Of a stretch of DNA of 38,141 nt, positions 9,170 through 19,037 are shown piece by piece. This DNA is from GCA-2746365 sp964651445 (lineage in GTDB: Bacteria > Pseudomonadota > Gammaproteobacteria > SZUA-229). Each line of letters begins with the position of its first letter. Within the stretch, counting starts at the first letter, position 1. The DNA lies in contig CAZYYW010000010.1 of the NCBI GenBank assembly GCA_964651445.1, forward strand, positions 1 to 38,141. Reading direction: 5' to 3'. The notes under the pieces are model-generated. The model saw only the letters and a program-made list of their open reading frames with translations. It ran no database searches and was not told where the DNA came from. A program made the position numbers and the translations under genes.

Positions 9170-9208
9170 GAGTGCTTTGCACGATACAATCACGAATACA
9201 AAGGTCTC
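9170..9208. mobile_element. Remnant of the GAGACCTTTGCACGATAC MITE
   Basis: A 39-bp stretch beginning gag..ctttgcacgatacaatcacga and ending acaaaggtctc. It carries both ends of the element found intact at 37606-37763, but with the interior lost. The match includes the subterminal caatcacga of that element's right end. It lies between the nit and 138-aa genes. Confidence 0.65.
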
Positions 9209-9623
9209 ATTTTATTATAGTGAATTTAATCACGTCATCTGCGCCACTGCCCGGACTTGTTAACATGTTTTTCGATGGGATGCCTAAAGCAACTAGCCAG
9301 TCACGTAATTCCTGCACCCAGAATTCACCGTGTTCGCCACCGGGATAGCGTATTTCTATTTTTTTTTGCTTATCTTTCAACCATGTTGTTATGACATGGT
9401 TGATCACCGGCAAGGACAATAGGGTGTCACCGCTGCGCGCAAGTTCCCATTGCTCGGCATATAATTCCCATGTCCTTGTGTGACCAGCCTGCTCGTCAGA
9501 TATAGCCGCAACGGGAAATGAATTTGTATGAGCAGGCGTTTCTGCAAATGCAACAGTAGCAAACAATGATAATGTGCTAGCCAACAAACGTAATGCGTAG
9601 CCTCGCTTAAAAGTCATCTTCAT
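9207..9623 (-). CDS. Small exported protein of unknown function, coupled to yhdP
   Basis: 138 aa with a clear signal peptide: basic KRGYALR, hydrophobic LLASTLSLFATV, cleavage after AFA. The mature part has a helical region (WELYAEQWELARSG) and a C-terminal half reading RYPGGEHGEFWVQELRDWLVALGIPS, then a short strand (VIKFTI). This alpha/beta pattern faintly resembles OmpA-like C-terminal domains, but I do not see the peptidoglycan-binding signature, so I leave it unassigned. Its ATG overlaps the last 17 bp of yhdP, which argues for translational coupling and a shared envelope role. The stop lies at the inner end of a MITE remnant. Confidence 0.75.
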   Translation of the reverse strand: MKMTFKRGYALRLLASTLSLFATVAFAETPAHTNSFPVAAISDEQAGHTRTWELYAEQWELARSGDTLLSLPVINHVITTWLKDKQKKIEIRYPGGEHGEFWVQELRDWLVALGIPSKNMLTSPGSGADDVIKFTIIK

Positions 9624-12600
9624 CCTCTATATCCTGATTTCTTTCAGCAATGTTTTCTATTATTGGCTGATCCCACGTACCGGTAATTGAGTACACATTA
9701 TGCCCGATAAAACCGAGGTCAAACACCTTTTGTATCAGTGCCAAGCCTGCGCCTACAGCGACACCACCCAATAGCGCAGCACCTGCAAACGTCAGTGTGT
9801 CGGTATGCGGCTTCACTCGCATCAGTAGACCATAATCTTGATTCAGCAACCCTATACTACCAAACATATTAATGTCTGCCGCAGACGCTTTAATGTCAAA
9901 GTTTTTCAAGGAGCCGGCACCGTTAACGAATTCAAAATCCCCTGTAATGGTATCAAAGGAAAAACCATCACGGGTAACATCATCAAAATCAAGTGCCAAC
10001 CGGTTAGCCAATCTGAAAATATTGAGCAAACCTAGCAAACGTCCACCAGCACCGGGATCGACCTCAAGAATTTCACCGTCAGACATTGAAAACGAGGTCT
10101 TGCCTTTCATGTTTGCCCATGACAGAGCATAGGGTTCCGCCGGCCATTTAGCTGAAAACTCTGCCCTATAAGTACAGCGGTCCAAGCTTCGTTGATAACC
10201 AAGTCCTACCAAGGTATCACCGCAATTAGTGCTGTTTATATTACCCTGTACCACAGTTTCATGCGAACCATCTCTTGCTGTCAACCAGGTACCCCGTGCA
10301 TCAAGCGACATCGCTGGCCCTTGTAGTGAAAAATCACTGATCAACATACCATGTTTATGCCAACTGGTTTCCAGCTTAACATCGTTGAACGTCCAGAGAT
10401 CCCAGATCACTTTTTTAGCGTGCCAACGTAAGGCAGGGAAATCATAGGGTTTTAATGGCTCAGTTTGGTTGTTATTACTATTGGCATTACTATTGGTATC
10501 AGTGCTGACAAACAAAGCATGCACGTCANNNNNNNNNNNNNNNNNNNNNNNNNNNNNNNNNNNNNNNNNNNNNNNNNNNNNNNNNNNNNNNNNNNNNNNN
10601 NNNNNNNNNNNNNNNNNNNNNNNNNNNNATTACTATTGGCATTACTATTGGTATCAGTGCTGACAAACAAAGCATGCACGTCAATTTCATCGAGACTTAG
10701 TAATATGTGCGTGTCTTTGCTGAGGCCTTCCGTTAGTTCCCCCTTGCCGCTAAGATATTTTGATGTAACGTCGAAGCTCCAGATGTTTTCGCGGTGCCGA
10801 ACGGCAAAAAAATCAACGATGCTGTTATTCTCCCCAGCAGAATCCTTTTCTTTGGTCACCGTCTTTTCATCAAGTACATTGTCAGCGAGCACGCTTTTAA
10901 GCGCTGAAATTTCTCCAAGTTTAGCCGTCACCTGCAAGTCACCGTCATCCAGTACTTTAATATTAGCGGCGAAATCTAGCGACACATCACTCGGTTTAAA
11001 TATTTTATCCGACAGTTGTACGGCTACGCCTTGCAATGTGGTATTGGCTTTAATTTGTATCACATAATCTTCAGCTTCATATGGAATTTCAATGTTCAAC
11101 GACCAAGAAGATTCACCCGCTAACCAAGGCTCTGGCAACCAGTCATATTGTTGCAGTAAATAGTCAATATCGATAACCCCATCGAGACGAAAAACCGCTT
11201 GTTGGCCGACATCTCCACTATTGGTATAGGCATTAATATTCACCGGATTATTATTCATCACGGCAGAAATAGAATCAGCAAAAATACTGTCCTGAGTGAA
11301 GTCAATGACGCCATTAACACGGCTGATCTGGTATCCCATGTCAGGATAATAAATAGTGCCATCAATAAAGGTCAGTTGACCATCCACCATCACATCAACT
11401 TCGTCTTTATCCAGCGGTATGTCCAGTGTTAACTGTAAATTATTGCGGCCTTTCAACTGAAACAAAGCCATGCCCTCGCCAAGCAATTCATTCAGTGGGC
11501 TTTGCCAGATATAAGATTGCAACATTTCATTATTGCCACGCCCATCTATTTTAACGGTTAGATGTGGCATTGATAAATCTAAAAATTCAGCGTTCCCATT
11601 GAACAAATCAACACCCAAGGTTTTCCCTTTCGCCTGAGAAACAAACAACGATTTATTGTGTATTTTTATATTGGCAGAGACGTCTGTTATTACCGGCCAC
11701 TCTTCCATAAATTTAATCGAGGCTCCTTGTACTGCAAACTGTGCCTGCATGACACCGTTGTTATTATCATAGGGAAAGTCAGCTAAATCACCGTGCAAAA
11801 CAAAAGATCCATGCGCAACATGACCATCGACTATCGCCATATCAAACCATTCAACGAGGCTAGAATGCATGATACCAACAGGCAGGTAATGCCTGACATA
11901 TTTGCCATGCATGTCATAAAAGTCAGTTTGAAAATCAACAAATATTTCTTGCTCAGCAGAAATCTGAAGATTTAAGCGTGAAAACAAATTTATCTGAGAG
12001 TTTTTCAATTGTATCTGGTCACTGTTAAGTAACCAGCCACCAGCGCTATAATCCAGCACTATTTTGCCTTGCAGTATTTCAGCGGATATCGGCTGTCTAA
12101 GCAGTTCTTTTAAATCAAGTTCTGCGTCCTTTGTCTGTAAATCAACAATCGCCTGCTTATTACTGTACTGAATCATGGCATCAATGCCCGCAAGTCGCAG
12201 CCCATTATTACGATCTGTCATCGAGAAGTTATTAACCGATGTTTCCACAACAAGCTTATCCAACAGAACTTGTTGTTCCATTTCTTTTGGCAATTGCACT
12301 GACAGATTGAAAAAATCTGCTTGCAATTGGTAGCTCTTAATCTGATTTGATATATCACTAAACGTTGGACTTAACTCTGCAGATAACAGCACATCCGCTA
12401 TTTCTTGCAAGTCCGTTAATCTTAAAAAATCTGCACTTAGGTGATAATAATCTTCGTCACTACTGGCAATAACTGAAACTGGCCGCCCCCAAACGGTTTC
12501 CTCCTTCTCACCAAAATATAAATCAGCAACATTTAAGTGCCAATTATTATTATTTTGTATGTAACGAAAATGGGTATTTAGATGTTCTGTTTGCCAGCGT

Positions 12601-13478
12601 TTATTTGTTTTAACATCAGCAATGGATATGTCGGTTGCTGTTAGTTGTGCGATCAGGCTCGATATTTCATTTTGGCCCATTTCATTTTGGCCCAGTGTAA
12701 TCCACAAGTCTGCATCCAGCACAGCATCAATCTTGTATTGTTGCAGAAGTTTAAATTTCTGATTCCACTGTTTTAGTTTGAGTTGCTGCGCTTCAATATA
12801 AACCTCACCGGCTAACGCATCCAGTCCACCATACAAATTCGCAACCACGGCCAGACTTTTTCCGTAATCCTCATGAAGGTTCATTGAAAATTTTATTTTA
12901 TGGTTGTTATAATTATTTTTAACATCCATGTTGATGTTCAGCAGGCTAAACGTTAACTTGTCACCGGTATGATCCTGATAGTAAATATTACTGTCATGCA
13001 ATAAGAAATCTGCATGTTGTAGCATATGCAAAAATGGCTTTGGTAGCTCATTAGTACCTTCACTGCTAAATTTTATCCCTTGAACCGACCATTCATTTTC
13101 CGCCCACTTTTCAATGGAAATATCAGCACCAATCAGACCAACATCAGCAACAATAAATTCGCGGAACATTATCGATGCGATAACGTCAAGTTCAACAAAC
13201 GCTTCGCTAAAAGTAAATAATGGGACTTTGCTTTTTCCGTCAAAGACGGAAACGCCGATCAGTTTTAATCGTGGAGAAAACCAATTAATAGCGGCATCGA
13301 TGGATTCGATTTCAACAGGTAGACCAATCTGTTGACTAATCTCTAACTGAATTTCATTTTTATAACCGGTAGCATGGGGCAGCACTGCACGCAGTACGCT
13401 AAATATCACTGCCACAGAAATGAGCAACACTGCCAGGCAGATAATAATACATACTCTGAGACGTAAAATCCATTGCAT
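9607..13478 (-). CDS. yhdP: YhdP family AsmA-like envelope protein, interrupted by an assembly gap
   Basis: One very large gene split by 100 N at 10529-10628. The 55 bp at 10474-10528 and 10629-10683 are identical. Dropping the N block and one copy gives 3717 bp and 1238 aa in one frame, close to E. coli YhdP (about 1266 aa). YhdP, TamB and YdbH are inner-membrane-anchored, beta-groove proteins implicated in phospholipid transport to the outer membrane. The N-terminus has one membrane segment (IIICLAVLLISVAVIFSVL, about 9-27), then a long periplasmic beta-rich body, and a C-terminal AsmA-like part (SGSIGLLNQDYGLLMRVKP-type repeats, then GAALLGGVAVGAGLALI). The stretch at the gap encodes an Asn/Ser-rich linker. 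It lies downstream of rng, as in other gammaproteobacteria. Confidence 0.9.
10529..10628. other. Scaffold gap (100 N) inside yhdP with 55-bp overlapping flanks
   Basis: Same structure as the first gap: 100 N between two exact copies of one 55-bp sequence. The overlap itself contains a short attactattggc-type tandem, which may explain why the assembler stopped here. Confidence 0.9.
12664..12693 (-). repeat. In-frame 15-bp tandem duplication in yhdP
   Basis: Two identical 15-bp units (atttcattttggccc) encode a doubled MGQNE pentapeptide. In-frame, so probably tolerated. Confidence 0.8.
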
Positions 13479-13573
13479 AAACGATCACAAATGTACTAAC
13501 TAATTATCGACAGCGCATTGCTCGTAATGCGCACAAGCAAGTAGCACTATAAACCGCTTTACAGAAAACTGCT

Positions 13574-15037
13574 TTACAGAATAACAACATCAAATTGCTC
13601 CTGTGTAAACAATGCTTCTACCTGAAACTTAATTGGGATACCAATAAAGTCTTCCAATTCAACCAAACTACCTGACTCCTCGTCCACCAGCAGATCAGCC
13701 ACATCTTGCCCTGCCAGCACCAGTAATTCTTTCGCATCGAACTGCCGCGCTTCGCGTAAAATTTCTCTGAAAATTTCATAACAAACGGTCTCCGCAGTTT
13801 TTATCGTGCCTCGACCTTCACACGTTGGACAAGTACCACACAATACATGTTCAAGACTTTCTCTGGTTCGCTTACGGGTCATTTCCACCAGACCTAACGA
13901 TGATACGTCGCACACAGATGTACGCGCATGATCTTTTTCAAGTGCTTTTTCCAAAGCACGCATTACCTGTCGTTTATGTTCGCTCACCGTCATATCAATA
14001 AAATCAAGAATGATAATGCCGCCCAAGTTTCGTAAACGAAGTTGTCTCGCAATGCATTGCGCGGCTTCAAGATTAGTTTTGAAGATAGTTTCCTCAAGAT
14101 TCCTGCTGCCAACGTAGGCACCGGTATTGACATCAACGGTGGTCATCGCTTCTGTCTGGTCGATTATTAGGTAACCACCCGATTTAAGCTGAACTTTTCG
14201 TTCCAGCCCTTTTTGAATTTCATCTTCGACGCCATGCAGGTCGAACACCGGACGCTCACCTGGATAATGTTCGATAAAACCTGCCACTTCCGGTACATAT
14301 TTGCCCGCAAACTCCATCATGGCGTTGCAGGTTTCACGCGAATCAACCCGGATAACTTCGATATCTTCATCAACCATGTCACGCAATACCCGTAGGTGCA
14401 ATGGCAGGTCTTTGTGTATTGCGGTTCCGGCTTTTACATTGCTTGTATTGGTAATGTTCTGCCACAAACGATTAAGATATTTTATATCACTCGCCAGCGC
14501 ATCTTTATCCGCAGCCTCGGCCGCCGTTCGTAAAATATAACCGGCATCCTGAAGACGATTTTCCAAAGAGAGTAAATCATTTTTTAAACGTTCACGATCA
14601 ACTTCATTTTCAATGCGAGAAGATACTCCAATATTGTTGGCATTAGGCATAAACACTAAATAGCGTGAAGGAATCGTTATATTTGTCGTTAACCGTGCGC
14701 CCTTGGTACCTAGCTGGTCTTTAATAACCTGTACTAATATTTCCTGGCCTTCTCTTAAAATATGACTAATATGAACCGTCTCACCTGGGTTATGCCCGTT
14801 ATTTTTACCCTTTTGTGCGACATCCGACACATGCAAAAAGGCTGCTTTTTCCAAGCCTATTTCAACGAATGCAGCTTCCATTCCCGGCAATACTCGCACT
14901 ACTTTTCCGTTATATACATTACCAACCAAACCACGGTTGGTACTGCGTTCGATATAAAGGTCGTGCAACATGCCATTTTCAAGAATCGCGACTCGTGTTT
15001 CTTGCGGCGTAATATTAATTAAAATTTCTTTGCTCAT
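13574..15037 (-). CDS. rng: Ribonuclease G
   Basis: A 487-aa endoribonuclease of the RNase E/G family. It matures the 16S rRNA 5' end and cleaves some mRNAs. The S1 RNA-binding domain occupies about residues 37-130 (GNVYNGKVVRVLPGMEAAFVEIG at its start). The DNase I-like catalytic part includes the two metal-binding Asp in TTVDVNTG and ILDFIDM, and the Zn-link CPTC lies in CGTCPTCEGRG. The length equals RNase G and lacks the long C-terminal degradosome scaffold, so it is not RNase E. The order maf-rng-yhdP is conserved in gammaproteobacteria. 118 bp separate it from maf and 95 bp from yhdP. Confidence 0.96.
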   Translation of the reverse strand: MSKEILINITPQETRVAILENGMLHDLYIERSTNRGLVGNVYNGKVVRVLPGMEAAFVEIGLEKAAFLHVSDVAQKGKNNGHNPGETVHISHILREGQEILVQVIKDQLGTKGARLTTNITIPSRYLVFMPNANNIGVSSRIENEVDRERLKNDLLSLENRLQDAGYILRTAAEAADKDALASDIKYLNRLWQNITNTSNVKAGTAIHKDLPLHLRVLRDMVDEDIEVIRVDSRETCNAMMEFAGKYVPEVAGFIEHYPGERPVFDLHGVEDEIQKGLERKVQLKSGGYLIIDQTEAMTTVDVNTGAYVGSRNLEETIFKTNLEAAQCIARQLRLRNLGGIIILDFIDMTVSEHKRQVMRALEKALEKDHARTSVCDVSSLGLVEMTRKRTRESLEHVLCGTCPTCEGRGTIKTAETVCYEIFREILREARQFDAKELLVLAGQDVADLLVDEESGSLVELEDFIGIPIKFQVEALFTQEQFDVVIL

Positions 15038-15155
15038 AAGTAGTACTTACTATTGTTTTTATGTTTATCTTTAAACGCTAAAAGTACCCATGTTAAATCC
15101 GCTTTGACGCAACAACTTTCTTTGCTGAGGTCAACGCATATCCGCGAGTAGGTTT

Positions 15156-15776
15156 CTAACCATTTCTTAGTGGATGGATACCACATTGTTTTAGCAAGGC
15201 AACCGTTTCAAATAAAGGTAAACCCATTACACCAGAAAAACTGCCATTGATGTTTTTCACAAACTGCGCCGCGATGCCCTGAATAGCATAAGCACCCGCC
15301 TTGTCATCAGCCTCGCCAGTTGCCAAATAATTTTCAATTTCCTGATCGTCAAGTGCTTTAAATAAAACCTGACTACTACTACAAACAACACTTTTTTTAT
15401 CAACACTAACAATTGCCACTGCTGTGTGTACGACATGTTGTTGCCCCGAAAGTTGCTGCAACATTTGCCGGGCATGTTGGCGGTCGTCAGGTTTGCCCAA
15501 GATTGTGCCGTGTATTTCTACAACGGTATCAGAGCCTAGAACCGGCAATTTTTTTTCGTTATCAATTGTATCAAAACCACACTGCGCTTTTTCTACAGCT
15601 AGTCGCTCGACATAATCAGCAACAGATTCATTTTGTTTTCGCGACTCATCTATATTAACGGCATGTGTTATCGCATTGATGTTAATTTGCGCCAGTAATT
15701 GTGCGCGGCGCGGCGATGCTGAAGCAAGAATGAGTTGAGCGCAGCGGCTATCTATCATGGCTATCTTCTGACTCAT
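15156..15776 (-). CDS. maf: Maf family nucleoside triphosphate pyrophosphatase
   Basis: A house-cleaning pyrophosphatase that hydrolyses dTTP/UTP and modified nucleotides (YhdE-type by gene neighbourhood). 206 aa from the ATG at 15776. The family motifs are in order: LASASPRRAQLL (about 17-28), ESVADYVERLAVEKA, GSDTVVEIHGTILGKP with the catalytic Asp, and DKAGAYAIQG. The ATG is three bases after the rlmH stop, with an adjacent TTG as alternative. It is the last gene of the tight nadD-rsfS-rlmH-maf run. Substrate preference (YhdE versus YceF class) is inferred from context. Confidence 0.93.
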   Translation of the reverse strand: MSQKIAMIDSRCAQLILASASPRRAQLLAQININAITHAVNIDESRKQNESVADYVERLAVEKAQCGFDTIDNEKKLPVLGSDTVVEIHGTILGKPDDRQHARQMLQQLSGQQHVVHTAVAIVSVDKKSVVCSSSQVLFKALDDQEIENYLATGEADDKAGAYAIQGIAAQFVKNINGSFSGVMGLPLFETVALLKQCGIHPLRNG

Positions 15777-15779
15777 CAA

Positions 15780-16250
15780 TCAACAACGGTGGTAGGGATG
15801 ATTATTGACGATGCTCCATGCACGATAAATTTGCTCCAGCAAAATAACACGCACCAGCGGATGCGGAAAAGTTAATGATGACAGTGACAATTTTAACGAC
15901 GCTTTTTCCAGCAGTTCATTTGAGACACCATCAGGCCCTCCGATTACGATTGATATATCCTGCCCCTGCTCTAACCATGTTTCTAACATGCCAGAAAATT
16001 TCATGGTGGTCACCGCTTTGCCCAGTACATCAAGCACTATCAGTAGGGAATCTTTTGGTATCGCGTTAAGAATTTTTCGGCTCTCATCACGAATAATTCT
16101 GGTGATGTCCGGGTTCTTACCGCGTTTAATCAAGGGCAGAAGAATGCTGTTTATTTTGATTTCAGCAGGCAGGCGTTTTATAAAATCGTGGCTTGCCACT
16201 TCTACCCAGTCCGGCATTTTATTGCCAATGGCGATAAGATTTATTTTCAC
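15780..16250 (-). CDS. rlmH: 23S rRNA (pseudouridine1915-N3)-methyltransferase RlmH
   Basis: SPOUT methyltransferase acting on helix 69 of 23S rRNA in assembled ribosomes. I take GTG at 16250 as the start, giving 156 aa beginning MKINLIAIGNKMPDWV, the standard RlmH N-terminus. A longer frame from a TTG at 16277 adds nine residues without family match. The SAM-knot motif IGGPDGVS and the C-terminal HPYHR are present. It is followed by maf after three bases and preceded by rsfS. Confidence 0.96.
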   Translation of the reverse strand: MKINLIAIGNKMPDWVEVASHDFIKRLPAEIKINSILLPLIKRGKNPDITRIIRDESRKILNAIPKDSLLIVLDVLGKAVTTMKFSGMLETWLEQGQDISIVIGGPDGVSNELLEKASLKLSLSSLTFPHPLVRVILLEQIYRAWSIVNNHPYHRC

Positions 16251-16285
16251 AATAATCGACTGGCGCTGTTTTACCAAGCCTTATT

Positions 16286-16642
16286 TTAAAGGCTATCCTG
16301 CTCTCTGCGCTTTTCCACCGCTTCAACAGACCACAAGCCTTCCAAGTCATAAAACTCTCTTGCCTGCGCTTGCATCACGTGCACAATAACATCACCCAAA
16401 TCGACCAACACCCACTCGCCCTCGATTTCACCTTCAACACCCAGCGGTGCATGTTCTGCTTGCTTTGCCGCAATCGCTACATTGTTGGCAATTGATTTAA
16501 CATGACGGCTAGAGGAGCCGGTGGCAACAAAAATCCAATCGGTAACAGTGGTTTTATCTTTTACATCAAGCACCGTAATATCTTCTGCTTTCAAATCTTC
16601 AAGAGCATCCTGAGCCAGTTGTTTAAGCGCATCAATTTTCAT
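16286..16642 (-). CDS. rsfS: Ribosomal silencing factor RsfS
   Basis: 118 aa. It binds L14 of the large subunit and blocks subunit joining when nutrients are scarce. The core reads DIVVLDV-like (ITVLDVKDKTTVTDWIFVATGSSSRHVKSI in full), then a conserved WVLVDLGDVIVHVM and FYDLEGLW, all typical. It starts 11 bp inside the end of nadD, a usual arrangement, so translation is probably coupled. Confidence 0.96.
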   Translation of the reverse strand: MKIDALKQLAQDALEDLKAEDITVLDVKDKTTVTDWIFVATGSSSRHVKSIANNVAIAAKQAEHAPLGVEGEIEGEWVLVDLGDVIVHVMQAQAREFYDLEGLWSVEAVEKRREQDSL

Positions 16643-17285
16643 TCATAAAACCTCGTAATTGCTGGTATACCGGTGGCGGCATCCACTGACTAATTTGTTT
16701 TTTATGTTGCAGATTATCTCTAATTTGAGAAGAAGAAATATCCAGCTGTGGCACTGATTGTAACAGGATTTGAGCCTTATCTTGCCCTGTTTGTGGATGA
16801 ATAAAGGCATTTACATCGGATGTTATTCTTTGCTTTATAAAATGCTGGTTATCACCCTCAATATACTGATCTATCGCTTTTTCATCAAATCCAGGGCGAG
16901 TGGTGACAACCAACTGGCAAAAATCAAATAATGCGCGCCATTGATGCCATGAACAAATGCCAAAAAAAGCATCCATACCAATAATCAGACACAGCCTTTC
17001 ACCGGCAAAGTCCTGCTGCAAAGAGCGTAAGGTGTCCACCATATAGGACGGCCCTTCGCGCTCTAATTCGCGTTCATCCACCACCGCATCCGCATAATCT
17101 TGTAGCGCCAACTTTAACAACAACAAACGCTGATTTGCATTTAACCAAGGGGGGCCACGGTGTGGGGGTTCGCGGTTGGGGATAAATCGTAGTTGCGACA
17201 ACTGTAGATTTTGTTTCACACGCAATGCCGGTTTGATATGGCCGTAGTGCACAGGGTCGAAGGTGCCGCCGAAGATTCCGATCAT
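16632..17285 (-). CDS. nadD: Nicotinate-nucleotide adenylyltransferase
   Basis: Converts nicotinate mononucleotide and ATP to NaAD in NAD synthesis. 217 aa. The nucleotidyltransferase signature GGTFDPVHYGH is at 6-16; further down come IPNREPPHRGPPW, IIGMDAFFG and the C-terminal SSSQIRDNL (ISSTxIR-type) motif. The start is the ATG at 17285, giving MIGIFGGTFDP. It heads the nadD-rsfS-rlmH-maf run. 120 bp separate it from proA. Confidence 0.96.
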   Translation of the reverse strand: MIGIFGGTFDPVHYGHIKPALRVKQNLQLSQLRFIPNREPPHRGPPWLNANQRLLLLKLALQDYADAVVDERELEREGPSYMVDTLRSLQQDFAGERLCLIIGMDAFFGICSWHQWRALFDFCQLVVTTRPGFDEKAIDQYIEGDNQHFIKQRITSDVNAFIHPQTGQDKAQILLQSVPQLDISSSQIRDNLQHKKQISQWMPPPVYQQLRGFMNEN

Positions 17286-17291
17286 GAGCGG

Positions 17292-17326
17292 AATCTTAAT
17301 GAAAAATGAAAAATGAAAAACGAAAA
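17292..17326. repeat. Short tandem (aaaaatg)n upstream of nadD
   Basis: Runs of aatgaaaa repeated about four times, with one c variant, in the proA-nadD spacer. A simple-sequence tract; its position upstream of nadD could affect transcription, but nothing proves it. Confidence 0.6.
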
Positions 17327-17405
17327 ATTTACTGCAGCTATTTGCATTTTGGAAATATCAAGTTGAAAAGATAAAAGTCTAAACCCATAATTCACAGTTC
17401 ACTTT

Positions 17406-18701
17406 TCATTTGCGAATCTGTCCATCACCCAACACGATGTATTTCATGCTGGTCAGACCTTCTAGCCCAACCGGGCCGCGGGCGTGTAGTTTGTCCGTGC
17501 TTATGCCAATTTCAGCGCCTAAGCCATATTCAAAACCATCCGCAAAACGGGTGGATGCATTGACCATAACCGAACTGGAATCGACCTCTCGCAGGAACTG
17601 GCGCGATTTGCTGTAGTTTTCAGTAATAATTGACTCCGTATGCTGCGAGCTGTATTGGCTGATGTGATCTATCGCTGCATCAATGTCCTGCACTATTTTG
17701 ATGGCTAAAATGGGTGCCAGATATTCGGTCGCCCAGTCTTCTGCGATCGCAGCTTTTATGTCTATATTGCTCTCACTCAGTAATGCCTGCGTGCTCTCAC
17801 AACCACGTAATTCAACGCCTTCGGCAATGTACATATTTGCCAAATCAGGCAAAATGTCGGCGGCTACAGAAGCAGCCACCAGCAATGTTTCCATTGTATT
17901 GCAGGTTCCATAACGTTGTGTTTTGGAATTAAACGCTACGTTTACCGCTTTTTTCTTATCCGCATCATCATCGATATAAACATGACAAATACCGTCTAGG
18001 TGTTTAATCACCGGCACTTCGGATTCATCACTAATACGCTGTATCAAGCTTTTTCCGCCGCGAGGAATAATGACATCAACATCATCTTTAAGCCGTAATA
18101 ATGCCCCCACCGCAGCACGGTCAGTGGTTTCAATCACTTGCACCACCTCACCAGGCAAGTCAGCAAGCTGTAGACCGTGTTGAATACAGTCGGCGATTGC
18201 TTGGTTTGAATGTATTGCTTCTGAACCGCCGCGCAATATCACCGCATTACCGGATTTAAGGCACAGACCTGCCGCATCCGCTGTAACATTCGGCCGCGAC
18301 TCATAAATGATGCCGATCACACCCAAGGGCACACGCATCTGCCCCACCTGAATACCTGAGGGGCGGTAAGCCATATTGGAGATTACGCCAATGGGGTCTG
18401 GCAAGGTCGCTATCTGACGCAAACCATTCGCCATAGTAGTAATGCGTTCATCCGTAAGTTCAAGCCGATCAAGCAAAGCCGCTGCCAGACCCTTTTCTTT
18501 GGCCGCCGTTAAATCCAGCGCATTGGCTTGTTTCAAAATCGTTGCCTGCGCACAAATCTGGTCAGCGATTGCCAACAGTGCCTGATTTTTTTGTGCCGTA
18601 GACGCCCGACCAATCGCTTTAGCCGCGATCCGCGCAGCACGGCCAACAGTGGCCATGTATTGCTCAATGTCTATTATTGAAGTTTGTATGTTTGCACTCA
18701 T
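17406..18701 (-). CDS. proA: Gamma-glutamyl phosphate reductase
   Basis: NADPH-dependent reduction of gamma-glutamyl phosphate to the semialdehyde in proline synthesis. 431 aa from the ATG at 18701 (a TTG at 18719 would add six residues). The aldehyde-dehydrogenase fold is recognisable: GRASTAQKN near the start, the ESRPNVTADA and NAVILRGGSEA nucleotide-binding segments, then YGTCNTMETLL with the catalytic Cys, and the C-terminal FADGFEYGLGAEIGISTDKLHARGP signature region. proB is not adjacent. Confidence 0.96.
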   Translation of the reverse strand: MSANIQTSIIDIEQYMATVGRAARIAAKAIGRASTAQKNQALLAIADQICAQATILKQANALDLTAAKEKGLAAALLDRLELTDERITTMANGLRQIATLPDPIGVISNMAYRPSGIQVGQMRVPLGVIGIIYESRPNVTADAAGLCLKSGNAVILRGGSEAIHSNQAIADCIQHGLQLADLPGEVVQVIETTDRAAVGALLRLKDDVDVIIPRGGKSLIQRISDESEVPVIKHLDGICHVYIDDDADKKKAVNVAFNSKTQRYGTCNTMETLLVAASVAADILPDLANMYIAEGVELRGCESTQALLSESNIDIKAAIAEDWATEYLAPILAIKIVQDIDAAIDHISQYSSQHTESIITENYSKSRQFLREVDSSSVMVNASTRFADGFEYGLGAEIGISTDKLHARGPVGLEGLTSMKYIVLGDGQIRK

Positions 18702-18719
18702 AGCGCTAGCTGCCGTCAA

Positions 18720-18973
18720 AAAATTCGTTAGATAAGGTATAACATTATAACCAAAGCCCTTTCAGCTTGCAGAGACATTTATTTTGCCCAAGAATGCACA
18801 ATTGCTAAAACACAACACTATTACCGAGGCAATTTTAAGCATATTGTTAATTCGAGCTGAGTAAGTACTAACACTTTCATACCTAATCAAGCAGTTACTC
18901 AACACTATCAACCCAATAAATCAATAGCTTACGAAAAATTCAGCCAGTACGTCCATATAAAAAGGCATTTGAC
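18720..18973. other. Intergenic stretch without a recognisable gene
   Basis: Between proA and the promoter of the small exported-peptide gene. A/T-rich; it probably contains the proA promoter on the minus strand. I see no ORF, repeat or RNA gene here. Confidence 0.5.
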
Positions 18974-19000
18974 TTGACATCTATATTAGAATTTTATAAT
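18974..19000 (+). promoter_or_regulatory. Sigma70-type promoter of the 52-aa peptide gene
   Basis: A perfect -35 TTGACA (18974-18979) and a perfect -10 TATAAT (18995-19000), with a short 15-bp spacer; TAATAT two bases further gives the ideal 17. Transcription would start about 30 bp before the ATG. Confidence 0.6.
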
Positions 19001-19037
19001 ATACTAACCATCAAGAAACCACATTTTGGAGAACACC

